DNA of 64,000 nt from Sphingomonadales bacterium Ga0077531 (GCA_001464915.1 LNED01000033.1:62001-126000), one strand, 5' to 3'; numbered from the stretch's first letter, positions 54,513-63,902 are shown. Notes: generated by a model from the sequence alone, not told the origin. Made by a program: numbers and translations.

Positions 54513-54935
54513 ATGGCGGTTACCCGCACCTTTTCGATCATCAAGCCCGATGCCACCCGCCGCAACCTGACCGGCGCGGTCACCAAGATGCTGGAAGACG
54601 CCGGCCTGCGCGTTGTCGCATCGAAGCGCATCCACATGACCCGCGAACAGGCCGAAGGCTTTTACGGCGTGCACCGTGAACGCCCGTTCTTCGGCGAACT
54701 GGTCGATTTCATGATGAGTGAACCGGTGGTGGTTCAGGTGCTCGAAGGCGAAGACGCCGTCGCGAAGAACCGCGAAGTGATGGGCGCGACCAACCCCGCC
54801 GACGCTGCGCCGGGCACGATCCGCAAGGAACTGGCGCTGTCGATCGGTGAAAACACCGTCCACGGTTCGGATTCGGAAGAAAACGCGGCGATTGAAATCG
54901 CATTCTTCTTCAATGACGCCGAACTGGTTGGCTGA
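54513..54935 (+). CDS. ndk: Nucleoside diphosphate kinase
   Basis: Ndk balances NTP pools by phosphate transfer through an active-site His. ATG 54513 gives 140 residues beginning [20 protein letters not shown]; the longer frame upstream has no homology. The [15 protein letters not shown] block and the active His in [18 protein letters not shown] are intact. A Shine-Dalgarno CAGGAG precedes the start, and a strong terminator follows the stop. Confidence 0.97.
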   Translation: MAVTRTFSIIKPDATRRNLTGAVTKMLEDAGLRVVASKRIHMTREQAEGFYGVHRERPFFGELVDFMMSEPVVVQVLEGEDAVAKNREVMGATNPADAAPGTIRKELALSIGENTVHGSDSEENAAIEIAFFFNDAELVG

Positions 54936-54956
54936 TTTTTCTGACCTCAGGTTTTG

Positions 54957-54991
54957 AAAGGGCCGTCCCGCGAGGGGCGGCCCTTTTCGTT
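54957..54991. terminator. Intrinsic terminator between ndk and sulfotransferase
   Basis: AAAGGGCCG (54957-54965) pairs with CGGCCCTTT (54978-54986); T-C-C-C and G-G-G-G inside extend the stem to 13 bp around a GCGA loop. T-rich sequence follows on the plus strand and the mirrored A-run precedes it, so it can end transcripts from both sides. Confidence 0.92.
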
Positions 54992-56208
54992 TATCCCGCC
55001 TCGGCAAAGTGCGCGAGTTGCTCCGAATGCGCACGGTGCTGGCCGGTTTCGCTCGCCGCCATCAGCTTGCGCATCGCGGCCAAGGCTTGCGGCGTCAGGG
55101 TGAGGCCGAGGTCGGCATAGCAACGCCGGATGGCCGCCTCCCAATCGGCGTTGAGGTCATCGAAGGTCAGCTGCGCCGTCGGCCCGCGCCACCCCGCCAG
55201 CGCATCAGCCATCCGCGACTCGCGCAGGGCGATCTTGTGGCGCCAACGCGCCTCAATCGCGGCGAGATCGCAGGTGTCGGACTGCATCGCCATCTGGTTT
55301 GCAGCGAGCGATATCGCGCTGCGCAACACGGCCTCATGCTCGCGGTGGGCGATCACCAGCCGCGCATCGGGAAACAGGGCGAGCAATGTGCCCAAATCTT
55401 CGGCAAAGGCGGGCACCTTCAGCACGCGGGGCTTGTCAGCTATCCCGCGCGTGGCCGCATCAGTGCGCAGGATGCGGGCCATTTCGCGGTAGATCGGCGC
55501 GGGATCGCGCGCCTCGCTCCATCGGGAATAGGCCGGAATATGCCACTGCGATTCGTAGATCGAATGGTGCAGCGCGGCGGAAATCCACGCCAGCTCCTCC
55601 TCAACCCCGGCTGCGGTCATAGGGTGGATCGATTGCATCCACGGATTGAGCGCAGCCAGCATCGCCAGTTCCAGCGCCGCTTTCACCCGGTTCATGCCGA
55701 GGCGGGCGGGCACGGGGTGGTAGGCATCGCAATAGCGGGTGTGCGAATGGGCAGGATCAGCCGCGAGCAGGGTGTGGATTCGTGTCGTCCCGCTGCGCAT
55801 ATGGCCAATGACGATGATCGGCGCCGCCAGCGGAGTGGCAGTGAGGTCTGGCCGCTCCGCCCATAGCGCGCCAAAGGCCAGCCGGTTCTTCACCACCCGC
55901 GACAATTGCCCCCACGCCATCGCTTGGCCGAGTGGGTTGAGATCAGCCTCGGACTTGACCGCACCGATCATGCGCGTCAGCCGCTCGCGGAAATCGGCGA
56001 CGTCTTCAGGCGACCGCCCGCCACGCTCCGCCGCCTCGGCCGCCGCACCGTAAGGCTTGGCGGCGAACGCCCACAGCGCGTCCGGTTCGAGATCGGGCGG
56101 GGGCAGCCAGCCCTTGGCCCAAGCCTTGCCGAGAAAATCATTCGCGCGGCTCGCTAATGGCCCGCGCGCCAGCAGATGATCGCGAGGCGGAGGGGGGCGG
56201 GTCGCCAT
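54991..56208 (-). CDS. Sulfotransferase-family protein
   Basis: The start at ATG 56208 gives 405 residues. The PAPS-binding 5'-loop is IIVIGHMRSGTTRIHTLLAA (about 138-157), a Gly/Ser/Thr-rich P-loop-like motif. The 3' motif appears as RLVIAHREHEAVLRSAISLA. This is the bacterial Sulfotransfer_3-type family; acceptor unknown. Its ATG shares one base with the stop of the PurN-YjbR gene (TGATG), so it is translationally coupled to purine-synthesis genes with no obvious metabolic tie. Confidence 0.88.
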   Translation of the reverse strand: MATRPPPPRDHLLARGPLASRANDFLGKAWAKGWLPPPDLEPDALWAFAAKPYGAAAEAAERGGRSPEDVADFRERLTRMIGAVKSEADLNPLGQAMAWGQLSRVVKNRLAFGALWAERPDLTATPLAAPIIVIGHMRSGTTRIHTLLAADPAHSHTRYCDAYHPVPARLGMNRVKAALELAMLAALNPWMQSIHPMTAAGVEEELAWISAALHHSIYESQWHIPAYSRWSEARDPAPIYREMARILRTDAATRGIADKPRVLKVPAFAEDLGTLLALFPDARLVIAHREHEAVLRSAISLAANQMAMQSDTCDLAAIEARWRHKIALRESRMADALAGWRGPTAQLTFDDLNADWEAAIRRCYADLGLTLTPQALAAMRKLMAASETGQHRAHSEQLAHFAEAG

Positions 56209-57173
56209 CAGAATTCGTCCGCGATGTCCATAAACCGGGTCAGCCGCTTGGGCGCGACGGCGCGCCAGCTGCGCGCCAGCCAAGCGGCAACCTCATCCCA
56301 GTCGAGGCCCGGACGGTCGAGCACCAGCCCAACCCACCCACTCGCGCCGTAAAACGCGGGCTTGAAATAGATGTCCGGCTGATCTTCGACGAGGCTGTGC
56401 AATTCATCCATGCTGCCGGTTTTGACGAGCATTGCGATACGATCATGCCCATGGGGGCGGTCGGAGAAATAGGCGAAATATTTGCCTGATTTGCCTTCCC
56501 CGGCGCGGAACCCGGCGGAACCGAAGCTTTCTTGCTCGCAAGCCTCGGGCAGGGCGAGGGCATGGCGGCGCACTTCGGCCAGCAGCCAGTCGGGGTTGCG
56601 CCAGCGCGAGACGTATTCGGCCACCGCGCGCGGGAACAGCTGGTGTTCGGCCAGCCGCACACGTTCAGCAAGGCTGGCGGGCGTATCACCGGGCGCAATC
56701 GCCACGCGCGCTTGCGCCAGAACTTCGCCCGAATCGAGGTCAGGCGTCACCAGATGCACGCTCGCCCCGGCATGGCTGTCGCCCGCTGCAATCGCGCGGG
56801 CGAAGGTATCGAGCCCTTTGTATTTGGGCAGCAGCGAGGGGTGGATATTGAGCATCCGCCCCTGCCACCGCTCCACAAACCCGTCCGACAGGATGCGCAT
56901 ATATCCCGCCAGCACAATATAATCAGCGCCCGCCGCCAACACTGCGGCTTCCATGGCGGTGTCATGCGCCTCTCGGGTCAGGCCTTTGTGAGCATGGGCG
57001 AAGGTGGGGATGCCTTCCAGTTCCGCGAGCGCCAAGCCGGGGGCGGAGGGATCATTGCTTGCCACCAGCACTACTTTATAGGCGGCATCACCCAAGCGGC
57101 TGGCATAAAGCAGCGCGGCCATATTGGTGCCCGCGCCGGAGATGAGGATGGCGATGCGGGCTTTTTCAGCCAA
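56208..57173 (-). CDS. purN: PurN (GAR transformylase) fused to a YjbR/MmcQ-like domain
   Basis: The 321-residue product starts at TTG 57173, overlapping the purM stop by eight bases. Residues 1-190 are Pur[21 protein letters not shown], the formyl-folate site [18 protein letters not shown], and the catalytic [16 protein letters not shown] and [15 protein letters not shown]. Residues about 200-321 match the MmcQ/YjbR family, with [36 protein letters not shown] and [20 protein letters not shown]. The join is in frame with no stop. PurN carries formyl from formyl-THF to GAR; what the YjbR domain contributes is unknown. Confidence 0.93.
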   Translation of the reverse strand: MAEKARIAILISGAGTNMAALLYASRLGDAAYKVVLVASNDPSAPGLALAELEGIPTFAHAHKGLTREAHDTAMEAAVLAAGADYIVLAGYMRILSDGFVERWQGRMLNIHPSLLPKYKGLDTFARAIAAGDSHAGASVHLVTPDLDSGEVLAQARVAIAPGDTPASLAERVRLAEHQLFPRAVAEYVSRWRNPDWLLAEVRRHALALPEACEQESFGSAGFRAGEGKSGKYFAYFSDRPHGHDRIAMLVKTGSMDELHSLVEDQPDIYFKPAFYGASGWVGLVLDRPGLDWDEVAAWLARSWRAVAPKRLTRFMDIADEF

Positions 57174-58287
57174 GGTGCACCGCGCTCCAATCGCCCTTGG
57201 CCGACCATGTTTCGACGCTGCCGCGCACGGTGCAGCCTTTTTCGCCCGCGTCGATGCGGCCAACCCTAACAACAAATTCGCCCGCCGCCACAAGCTGCGC
57301 AGTCACGTCCGCCACCTTGTCCGCCGCCACCGCCAGCACCATGCCGACCCCGCAGTTGAAGGTGCGCGCCATTTCCTCAGGCTCGATCTGCCCCTGCGCT
57401 TGCAGAAACGCCATCAGGCGCGGCTGTGGCCACCGATCGGCATCAACCACCGCGTGCGCGCCGTCCGGCAGGATACGCGGGATATTTTCGAGCAGTCCGC
57501 CGCCGGTGATATGGGCGAGGCCATTGATCAACCCAGCGCGGATCAGCGGCAACAGGCTGGCGACATAAATCCGCGTGGGTTCAATCAGCGCATCGATCAG
57601 CAGTTGGTCTTGATCAAACAGGGCCGGGCGGTTCAGCTTCCAGCCCTTGTCCGCCGCCAACCTGCGCACCAGCGAATAGCCGTTGGAATGCACGCCCGAC
57701 GACGCGAGGCCCAGCAAGATATCGCCCGGCGCAACCTTTTCGCCCGTCAACTGCTCGCCGCGCTCCACCGCGCCGACACAGAACCCGGCAAGGTCGTAAT
57801 CGCCCGGTGCATACATCCCCGGCATTTCTGCGGTCTCGCCGCCGATCAGCGCACATCCGGCCATCTTGCAGCCGGTTGCGATGCCCGCGATCACGCGTTC
57901 GGCAACGCCGTTCTCCAGCTTGCCGGTGGCGAAATAATCGAGGAAGAACAATGGCTCTGCGCCCTGCACGATCAGATCGTTGACGCACATGGCGACCAGA
58001 TCAATTCCGACGCTATCGTGCCGGTCATGTTCAATCGCCAGCTTCAGCTTGGTGCCCACACCATCATTGGCGGCGACCAGCAGCGGATCTTTGTAACCGG
58101 CGGCCTTGGGATCGAAAAAGCCGCCGAATCCGCCCAGTTCGCTCGTCGCGCCTGGGCGGGCTGTGGCCTTCGCCAAGGGGGCGATGGCTTTGACGAGCGC
58201 ATTGCCCGCCGCAATCGATACGCCTGCGTCGGCATAGGTGTAGCCAGAGCCTTTCGGCCCGCTGCTTGGTGTTTTCCCCGAAGTCAT
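57166..58287 (-). CDS. purM: Phosphoribosylformylglycinamidine cyclo-ligase
   Basis: PurM closes the imidazole ring of purines. ATG 58287 gives 373 residues. Motifs seen are [59 protein letters not shown] and the [20 protein letters not shown] stretch. [20 protein letters not shown] and [17 protein letters not shown] follow. It is followed by purN with an eight-base overlap, the standard purMN pair, and is divergent from the DUF2066 gene. Confidence 0.97.
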   Translation of the reverse strand: MTSGKTPSSGPKGSGYTYADAGVSIAAGNALVKAIAPLAKATARPGATSELGGFGGFFDPKAAGYKDPLLVAANDGVGTKLKLAIEHDRHDSVGIDLVAMCVNDLIVQGAEPLFFLDYFATGKLENGVAERVIAGIATGCKMAGCALIGGETAEMPGMYAPGDYDLAGFCVGAVERGEQLTGEKVAPGDILLGLASSGVHSNGYSLVRRLAADKGWKLNRPALFDQDQLLIDALIEPTRIYVASLLPLIRAGLINGLAHITGGGLLENIPRILPDGAHAVVDADRWPQPRLMAFLQAQGQIEPEEMARTFNCGVGMVLAVAADKVADVTAQLVAAGEFVVRVGRIDAGEKGCTVRGSVETWSAKGDWSAVHLG

Positions 58288-58356
58288 GCACGCCGCTTTA
58301 GCCTTTCGCGCTTGGAATTCCACTCGCCATTGGGCAAAAGGCCCGCGATTTCCCCG

Positions 58357-59646
58357 ATGAGCATATCTCACACCCTCCCCGGCCATGATGCCGCCCATAT
58401 GCGGCCCTGGTTGCGCAGCCTTGGCGGGGCGGCTTTGGCGCTCGCCTTGCTCGGCGGTGCCTACGCGCTGGTGGCGCAGGTTGCAGGAGAGCGCGGGATA
58501 GCGCCGACCGCCGCCAGCACCGACATCGAAGTGCGCGGTATCACCGTCGATGTGCAGGGCAAAAGCGCCGAGGACGCGCGCTCCAATGGTTGGCGCGAAG
58601 CGCAGCGCAAGGCGTGGGCCAAGGTCGGCGGACCGAAACTGTCCGACGGGCAGTTGGACGGGCTGATCTCTGCCATCGTGATTGAGCGGGAACGGCTAGG
58701 CCCCCGGCGTTACATCGCCACTCTTGGCGTGGTGTTTGATCGTCAGCGTGCCAGCGGTTACCTTGGCGGCGCAGCGCAGGCGTCGCGTTCCGCCCCTTTG
58801 CTGCTGATTCCGGCGATGGAAAGCGGCGGCGCGTTCATCACCTTTGAACAACGCAATCCGTGGCAGCGTGCCTGGGCCGAATTCAATCCGGGCACCAGCC
58901 GGATCAACTATGTCCGGCTGAGCGGGGCGGGGGGCGATTCGCTGCTGGTCAATTTCGGGCAGGCCGGGCGCCGCAGCCGGGCATGGTGGCGCAGCACATT
59001 GGACCAATACGGCGCGACCGATGCGCTGATGGCGTTCGCGCGGCTCGACCATCAATTTCCCGGCGGGCCGATCAGCGGCACCTTCACCGCGCGCTATGGT
59101 CCGGACAGCCGCCCGCTGGGCTCTTTTACGTTGAAGGCCGAAGGGCCGGACGAACTGCCCGAGATGCTGGGCCGCGCGGTTGAACAGATGGACGGCGTGT
59201 TTGCGAGCGCGCTGGCGTCTGGCAAGCTGCGGCCTGACCCCAGCCTCAGGCTTGGCACCGGGGGTGAGGTAGACCCTGCCATCCAGCGGCTGATCGACAT
59301 CGGCCGCGCGATCCGCGCGCGCGACGCGGCGACGACGGCCAATGCTTCTGGCACGACGCCGCAAACGGAAACGCAGCCGGTCACCGGAGCCGAGCCGGGT
59401 GACGCGGCCGTGCGTTCGATCATTGTGCAATTTGCCACCCCCGATGCCGCGACGTTTGACGGGGCGATCGGCACGGTGCGCGCTGCTGTCGGCGTGCGCG
59501 GCGTCGGCGTCACCAGCACCGCGATTGGCGGTACGTCGGTGATGAATGTCAGCTTTGCCGGATCGCTCGACGAACTGGCCGCCGCATTGGAAGCGCGCGG
59601 TTTTACGGTGCGGCGGGGGGCGAACGCGCTCGCCATCAGCCGCTAG
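58357..59646 (+). CDS. DUF2066-domain exported protein
   Basis: The frame is open upstream across the antisense of purM, so the real start is inferred: ATG 58357 (429 residues) or ATG 58399, which puts a signal-anchor at once ([20 protein letters not shown]). The mature N-terminal domain ([55 protein letters not shown]) matches DUF2066. The C-terminal part is variable. In related genomes the gene is typically found directly before hda, as here (12 bp gap). Function unknown. Confidence 0.88.
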   Translation: MSISHTLPGHDAAHMRPWLRSLGGAALALALLGGAYALVAQVAGERGIAPTAASTDIEVRGITVDVQGKSAEDARSNGWREAQRKAWAKVGGPKLSDGQLDGLISAIVIERERLGPRRYIATLGVVFDRQRASGYLGGAAQASRSAPLLLIPAMESGGAFITFEQRNPWQRAWAEFNPGTSRINYVRLSGAGGDSLLVNFGQAGRRSRAWWRSTLDQYGATDALMAFARLDHQFPGGPISGTFTARYGPDSRPLGSFTLKAEGPDELPEMLGRAVEQMDGVFASALASGKLRPDPSLRLGTGGEVDPAIQRLIDIGRAIRARDAATTANASGTTPQTETQPVTGAEPGDAAVRSIIVQFATPDAATFDGAIGTVRAAVGVRGVGVTSTAIGGTSVMNVSFAGSLDELAAALEARGFTVRRGANALAISR

Positions 59647-59658
59647 CGGCGGGTAGCG

Positions 59659-60330
59659 ATGAATTCTCCGCTTCCCTCGCAGATTGCATTGCCATTGGCG
59701 GCACGCGGCCCAGCGGGCGCACAGCGGATCGTGATCGGTAACGCCAATGCGCAAGTGGCCGACGCCTTGCAGGCGCCCGAACAGTGGCCATTTCGCGTTG
59801 CCGTGCTGACCGGCCCGCCGCGTTCGGGCAAATCGCTGCTGGCGCGTTGGGCACAGGGGCTGGCGACGGAGGCGCAGCTCGACGTGATCGACAACGCCGA
59901 GACGCAGGACGAAACCGACCTGTTCCATCGCTGGAATGCGGTGCAGCAGGGGGGCGAGCGTGCCAATGCAAGTGGCGGCGCGGCGCTGCTGCTGGTCGCA
60001 AATGTCGATGAAGGGCAGGGCGGCTGGCGTATCGCGCTACCTGATCTGGCTTCGCGTATCGGCGGTTCGTTGCATCTGAACATCAGCGCGCCCGATGATG
60101 CTTTTGCCGCCGATCTGATCCATGCGCTGGCCGAGCAGCGTGGGCTGACCCTGCCTGAAGGCGCGGCGGAATACCTCGTGCCGCGCACCATCCGCAGCTT
60201 TGCCGCGATCGAAGCTTTGGTTGCGACGATCGACCGTATCTCCCTTGAACGTCAGGCGCCTGCCACCATGTCTGTGTGGCGCGCAGCGCTCGACGCCTTG
60301 CACGGGCCAGAGCAGCAACGCCTGTTCTAA
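59659..60330 (+). CDS. hda: DnaA-related regulatory protein Hda (HdaA)
   Basis: Hda stimulates ATP hydrolysis by DnaA when bound to the sliding clamp, preventing re-initiation. The 223-residue protein starts with a clamp-binding motif QIALPL (residues about 7-12). Then come a Walker A-like PPRSGKSLLARWAQG and the DnaA-type LDVIDNAETQDETDLFHRWN followed by ARG-finger region sequence (LPDLASRIGGSLHLNI, with the Arg at box VII). C-terminal RTIRSFAAIEALVATIDRIS resembles DnaA domain III. It is the second gene of a unit with DUF2066. Confidence 0.93.
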   Translation: MNSPLPSQIALPLAARGPAGAQRIVIGNANAQVADALQAPEQWPFRVAVLTGPPRSGKSLLARWAQGLATEAQLDVIDNAETQDETDLFHRWNAVQQGGERANASGGAALLLVANVDEGQGGWRIALPDLASRIGGSLHLNISAPDDAFAADLIHALAEQRGLTLPEGAAEYLVPRTIRSFAAIEALVATIDRISLERQAPATMSVWRAALDALHGPEQQRLF

Positions 60331-60375
60331 GCATGCGAGTTGCATCGCGCGCGGTTTGGTGGGATTTAGAGCACT

Positions 60376-61107
60376 ATGTTTGAACCGCTGATCAGCTATC
60401 TGGATTCAGTCCGCGCGCGCGATCCCGCGCCGCGTTCGCGCTGGGAAATCCTGCTTTATCCGGGGGTTCTGGCGCTTGGCCTGCACCGGATTGCGCATTG
60501 GTTGTTCGAAGCCAAGCTGTATTTCCTCGCGCGGTTCGTGAACCATTTTTCACGCGCGTTGACCGCGATTGACATCCATCCCGGTGCGGCCATCGGCAAG
60601 AATTTCTTCATCGACCACGGCTTTACGGTGATTGGTGAGACTGCCGAGATTGGTGACAATGTCACGATCTACCAATGCGTTACGCTGGGCGGCAGCAACC
60701 CCACCAATGGCAAGGGCGGCAAACGCCACCCGACCTTGTGCGACAATGTGATCATCGGATCGGGCGCGCAGATCATCGGGCCGATTGTGGTGGGTGAACG
60801 TGCGCGCGTCGGCGCCAACGCGGTGGTGACGGACGATGTACCTGCTGGCGCAACGATGATCGGATTGAAGGCGCGGTCAACGCTGGTTCCGGCGGAAGAG
60901 TGGATTCGCGAATTCATCCCCTATGGCACGCCCTGCGATGATCCCCCTTGCGACGACGACGGCCGACCGCGCCGCGACTGCGTGGAAAAGCTGGAGGCGG
61001 AAATCGCGACATTGCGCGACGAGATGGCGCTGATGAAGGCGATGCTAACCGAGCAAAGCGCACCGATTGCGGCGGAATTGCCGCGCAAGAGCGGGACATC
61101 TGATTGA
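60376..61107 (+). CDS. cysE: Serine O-acetyltransferase
   Basis: CysE makes O-acetylserine, the first step of cysteine synthesis. The 243-residue protein has a helical N-terminal domain (RSRWEILLYPGVLALGLHRI) and a left-handed beta-helix with hexapeptide repeats: TAIDIHPGAAIGKNFFIDHG, VIGETAEIGDNVTIYQCVTL and PTLCDNVIIGSGAQIIGPIV. The active His-Asp pair lies in FIDHGFTVIGE and GGKRHPTLCDN. The C-terminal tail is long, Cys/Asp-rich (PCDDPPCDDDGRP), and not the usual short Ile-terminated CysK-binding tail. It is followed by DUF2794 with an overlapping start. Confidence 0.95.
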   Translation: MFEPLISYLDSVRARDPAPRSRWEILLYPGVLALGLHRIAHWLFEAKLYFLARFVNHFSRALTAIDIHPGAAIGKNFFIDHGFTVIGETAEIGDNVTIYQCVTLGGSNPTNGKGGKRHPTLCDNVIIGSGAQIIGPIVVGERARVGANAVVTDDVPAGATMIGLKARSTLVPAEEWIREFIPYGTPCDDPPCDDDGRPRRDCVEKLEAEIATLRDEMALMKAMLTEQSAPIAAELPRKSGTSD

Positions 61108-61472
61108 AGCCGGGTTCTCAAGTGCCGGGTGTGGCCGGGCAGGTGGTCGCCTTTCCGCAGCGGGGCGCAGAGCAGGTCGGGTTCGAGCGCGCCGAGCTGC
61201 AACGCATCCTTGATCTGTATGGCCGGATGGTCGCCGCCGGTGAGTGGCGCGACTACGCGATGGATTTTGATCGCCACGCCGCCACCTTCGCCGCGTTCCG
61301 CCGCACCGCTGAACGCCCGCAAGCGCGGGTGGAAAAACGCCCTGCGCTCCGGTCAAAGCAGGGGATGTGGACGCTGTTCGGCGAACATGGTCAGGTGCTC
61401 AAACGTGGGCATGATCTGGCGAACGTGCTCGCGCCGATGGAGCGCCGACTGCTGAAAGCGGTCGAGGATTAG
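61104..61472 (+). CDS. DUF2794-domain protein
   Basis: The 122-residue frame begins at TTG 61104, overlapping the cysE stop. A GTG inside (before PGVAGQVVAF) is an alternative start. The conserved block GFERAELQRILDLYGRMVAA followed by GEWRDYAMDF, FRRTAERPQARVEKRPALRS and the C-terminal LKRGHDLANVLAPMERRLLK matches DUF2794, a family largely limited to alphaproteobacteria. Function unknown. The overlap suggests co-translation with cysE. Confidence 0.9.
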   Translation: MKPGSQVPGVAGQVVAFPQRGAEQVGFERAELQRILDLYGRMVAAGEWRDYAMDFDRHAATFAAFRRTAERPQARVEKRPALRSKQGMWTLFGEHGQVLKRGHDLANVLAPMERRLLKAVED

Positions 61473-61488
61473 GCGGCAAAAAACCACT

Positions 61489-61881
61489 TCAGCGCCGTCG
61501 ATACAAGAATGCCATGGTGACGATCGAGGGCATAATCAGGCCCTTGAGATAGGAAAGTGGATGGCGACCGATTGTGAAGTCTGCCTCCACCATGCCGAAA
61601 TGAGCCCAATAGTGGGTCACGATCAAGCTGCCGATGCTGAACCACATAGTCCATAGCGCAAAGCGTTTCCCCAGAACCACGAGGGTGAGGCTAACAATGA
61701 TTCCCACGCGTAGGGCTGCCTGCACGCAATTATAGAGCGCGTCGCTGGTCTGATCATGCCAACGCACGAAATCGGACAACATCGTGATGTGGTAAAAAAT
61801 AAACAGGCTTGCCAGCGCAATGATGATCAAGCGCTGGACCAGATGTGGTGGGTTTTTGGGCTGGGCGGCAAGAGTGTTCAT
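61489..61881 (-). CDS. Four-helix membrane protein of unknown function
   Basis: The frame (ATG 61881, or 61902 for seven more residues) gives 130 residues with four hydrophobic segments (about 17-34, 50-72, 76-95, 106-125) and charged loops (VRWHDQTSDALYNCV, FGMVEADFTIGRHPLSYLKG). No family recognised. It stands alone between DUF2794 and a terminator, and a long palindrome lies about 44 bp upstream of its start, suggesting that it is regulated. Confidence 0.72.
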   Translation of the reverse strand: MNTLAAQPKNPPHLVQRLIIIALASLFIFYHITMLSDFVRWHDQTSDALYNCVQAALRVGIIVSLTLVVLGKRFALWTMWFSIGSLIVTHYWAHFGMVEADFTIGRHPLSYLKGLIMPSIVTMAFLYRRR

Positions 61882-61924
61882 TGGCCGTGCCTCCCGCTGC
61901 ATTGTCTGATGATCATAGAGCTAC

Positions 61925-61956
61925 ATTTAGTGTATTGCTGTGTCAACACACTAAAT
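61925..61956. promoter_or_regulatory. 32-bp interrupted palindrome, operator candidate
   Basis: ATTTAGTGT (61925-61933) and ACACTAAAT (61948-61956) form a perfect 9-bp inverted repeat, and inner TTG/CAA (61935-61937 and 61944-61946) share the same centre. In total 12 of 16 possible pairs match. On the minus strand it contains TTGACA (61946-61941), a -35-like hexamer for the gene to its left. TetR-type repressors bind sites of this size. No repressor gene is adjacent. Confidence 0.6.
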
Positions 61957-61976
61957 GACGCGGTCAGTGGAAAGTC

Positions 61977-62013
61977 AAAAAAAGGGCTCCACCGCATCGC
62001 TGCGACGGAGCCC
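61977..62013 (-). terminator. Intrinsic terminator of the downstream SDR gene
   Basis: Read on the minus strand, GGGCTCC and GGAGCCC (plus-strand 62007-62013 and 61984-61990) form a 7-bp stem, with an inner CGCA/TGCG pair after a short mismatch. A T-run follows (the A-run at 61977-61983). It lies about 24 bp after the SDR stop. A clear Rho-independent terminator. Confidence 0.9.
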
Positions 62014-62036
62014 GTGTCTGCAATTGTTGCGATCAG

Positions 62037-62966
62037 TTACCCCCGCGCGCTGCCAGGGCCGGTGCCGGTGACCTTCTGCATGGCCTTCAGGATATTGCCA
62101 GACTGCTCGCTGCCCGATTGCGGGGCGATGAGGTTGGTGAAGGCGTTGATTTCCTCCCAATGCGCGGCAAAGCCTTCGACCGTGCGCTCGGCCTCGGGCA
62201 GCCACACGGCGTCGTTCATCACCACCCACGAGGAGTGGAACCCGCCAGCGCCTGCGCCGACGATAGCGTTGGTCGGCGCGTCTTCGCTGACAAGGAACAG
62301 CGCGGCCGGCACCACGTTTTCGGGCGCGAACAGCTTGAAGGCTTCTTCGGGGAACAGGTCTTCGGTCATGCGGGTGCCCGCAACTGGCGACAGCGAGTTC
62401 ACGCGGATGTTGTACTTCGCGCCTTCAAGCTGCAGCGTCTTGGTCAGGCCAGCCAGACCCAGCTTTGCCGCGCCGTAATTCGCCTGGCCGAAATTGCCGA
62501 ACAGCCCGGTCGAGGAGGCGGTCATCAGGATGCGGCCATAGCCTTGTTCGCGGAAGGTTTCCCAGCACGCCTTGGTGGCGAATGCCGAGCCGGTCAGGTG
62601 CACCTTGACCACGAATTCGAAGTCAGTGGGCTCCATCTTGATGAAGGTCTTGTCGCGCAGCACGCCCGCGTTGTTGATCAGCACATGGACGCCGCCCCAC
62701 TTCTGCTTGGCATCGGCGACCATCTTTTCCATCTGTTCGTATTCGGTGACCGATCCGCCATTGGCGACCGCTTCGCCGCCCATCGCTTCGATTTCGGCGA
62801 CGACCTGCGCTGCGGCATCCGATGTGCCGGTGCCATCGCGCGATCCGCCGAGGTCGTTCACGACGACCTTTGCGCCGCGCCGGGCGAGTTCGAGCGCGTA
62901 GGCCTTGCCCAAACCGCCGCCCGCACCGGTGACGATGGCGACCTTGTCCTTGAAGCTGATGGTCAT
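62037..62966 (-). CDS. SDR, (3R)-hydroxyacyl-CoA dehydrogenase / HSD17B4-like
   Basis: The 309-residue SDR has the cofactor motif VTGAGGGLGKAYALELARRG (about 12-31), followed by VVVNDLGGSRDG, a pattern found in peroxisomal multifunctional enzyme type 2 dehydrogenase domains. NNAGVLRDKTF, the catalytic Ser region TASSTGLFGNFGQANYGAAK with the Tyr/Lys, and a C-terminal extension (after AGAGGFHSSWVV) fit the HSD17B4-like class. It should oxidise (3R)-hydroxyacyl-CoA or a similar acyl or steroid substrate with NAD(P). Single gene with its own terminator. Confidence 0.92.
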   Translation of the reverse strand: MTISFKDKVAIVTGAGGGLGKAYALELARRGAKVVVNDLGGSRDGTGTSDAAAQVVAEIEAMGGEAVANGGSVTEYEQMEKMVADAKQKWGGVHVLINNAGVLRDKTFIKMEPTDFEFVVKVHLTGSAFATKACWETFREQGYGRILMTASSTGLFGNFGQANYGAAKLGLAGLTKTLQLEGAKYNIRVNSLSPVAGTRMTEDLFPEEAFKLFAPENVVPAALFLVSEDAPTNAIVGAGAGGFHSSWVVMNDAVWLPEAERTVEGFAAHWEEINAFTNLIAPQSGSEQSGNILKAMQKVTGTGPGSARG

Positions 62967-63112
62967 GATGTTCTCCTGTCCTTGGTATGTCTGGCTTTTG
63001 GGCGGCGCGGTTTACGCCTGCGTAAAGCTGATTTCCGGGCGCTGCGTGGCACTTTCATGAGCGGCTTGCAACTGCCGAACTGACAGAGGGCGATGCCGTA
63101 GGGTCAGGCAGT

Positions 63113-63811
63113 TCATCCCAGGGCTCTAAGCGCCGGTATCAGCCCGTGGAACGAATCGATCACTGCATCAGCGCCCAGATCATGCGGCGGCGCGTCGCAA
63201 TAACCATAGGCCGCTGCGACCACCGGTACGCTCGCAGCCTTGGCTGCGCGGACATCATAGGTGGAGTCGCCGATGAACACGAACCTGCCCTCAGGCCCAT
63301 TGGCACCGGTGGCCGCGCGCGCGGCGATCACCGGGGCAGGGTGCGGTTTGGCGAGGAACTGCCCGTCGGCACCTTTGCCCATCGAGTCGCCGCCGATCAC
63401 GGTGTCGAACGTGCCGATCAAATCAAGCTGGGTCAGCACGTTACGGGCAAAGGCTTCGAACTTGTTGGTCACCACCGCCATCCGCACGCCTTGTGCCGCG
63501 AGATCAGCCAGCACCTCGCGCACGCCCGGATAGGGCACAGTGTGGACGGCATTGTGTGCCTCATAATAGCCGAGCATCGCCTTGTAGAGCCGTTTGAACT
63601 CATCCTCGGGCAAGCCGCCCTGGGCGTCCACCGCGCGGGCCAGCATGATCTTGGCCCCGCCGCCGATTAGGTCTTTGCTCGTCTCAAGCGGCACCGCTTC
63701 AAACCCGCCCAGCACCAGCGCATGGTTCACCGCCGCGCCCAGATCGCGGAAGGTGTCGAGCAGCGTGCCGTCAAGATCAAAGCCGATGGCGTCAAAAGGA
63801 ATGGTCGTCAT
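63113..63811 (-). CDS. gph: Phosphoglycolate phosphatase-like HAD hydrolase
   Basis: The ATG at 63811 (MTTIPFDAIGFDLDGTLLDT, 232 residues) is chosen because the HAD motif I, DLDGTLLDT, lies near the N-terminus as in Gph. Motif II is VVTNKFEAFARN, motif III the Lys in GADGQFLAKPHPAPVIAA, and motif IV FIGDSTYDVRAAKAA. It dephosphorylates 2-phosphoglycolate formed during DNA repair. It is divergent from glmU with about 92 bp between starts. Confidence 0.93.
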   Translation of the reverse strand: MTTIPFDAIGFDLDGTLLDTFRDLGAAVNHALVLGGFEAVPLETSKDLIGGGAKIMLARAVDAQGGLPEDEFKRLYKAMLGYYEAHNAVHTVPYPGVREVLADLAAQGVRMAVVTNKFEAFARNVLTQLDLIGTFDTVIGGDSMGKGADGQFLAKPHPAPVIAARAATGANGPEGRFVFIGDSTYDVRAAKAASVPVVAAAYGYCDAPPHDLGADAVIDSFHGLIPALRALG

Positions 63812-63902
63812 GGGGTCTCCAGAATGAGCGGGCGGGGTGGCGGATGCGACTTCAAACCGCAAGTATTTGCTGGCAAGCGCACGTTCACTTACAGGGGCTT
63901 TC

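Noticed and set aside
57124-58356. Upstream extension of the DUF2066 frame
   Set aside because: The extension lies entirely on the antisense of purM and lacks homology. The signal peptide begins only after 58357.
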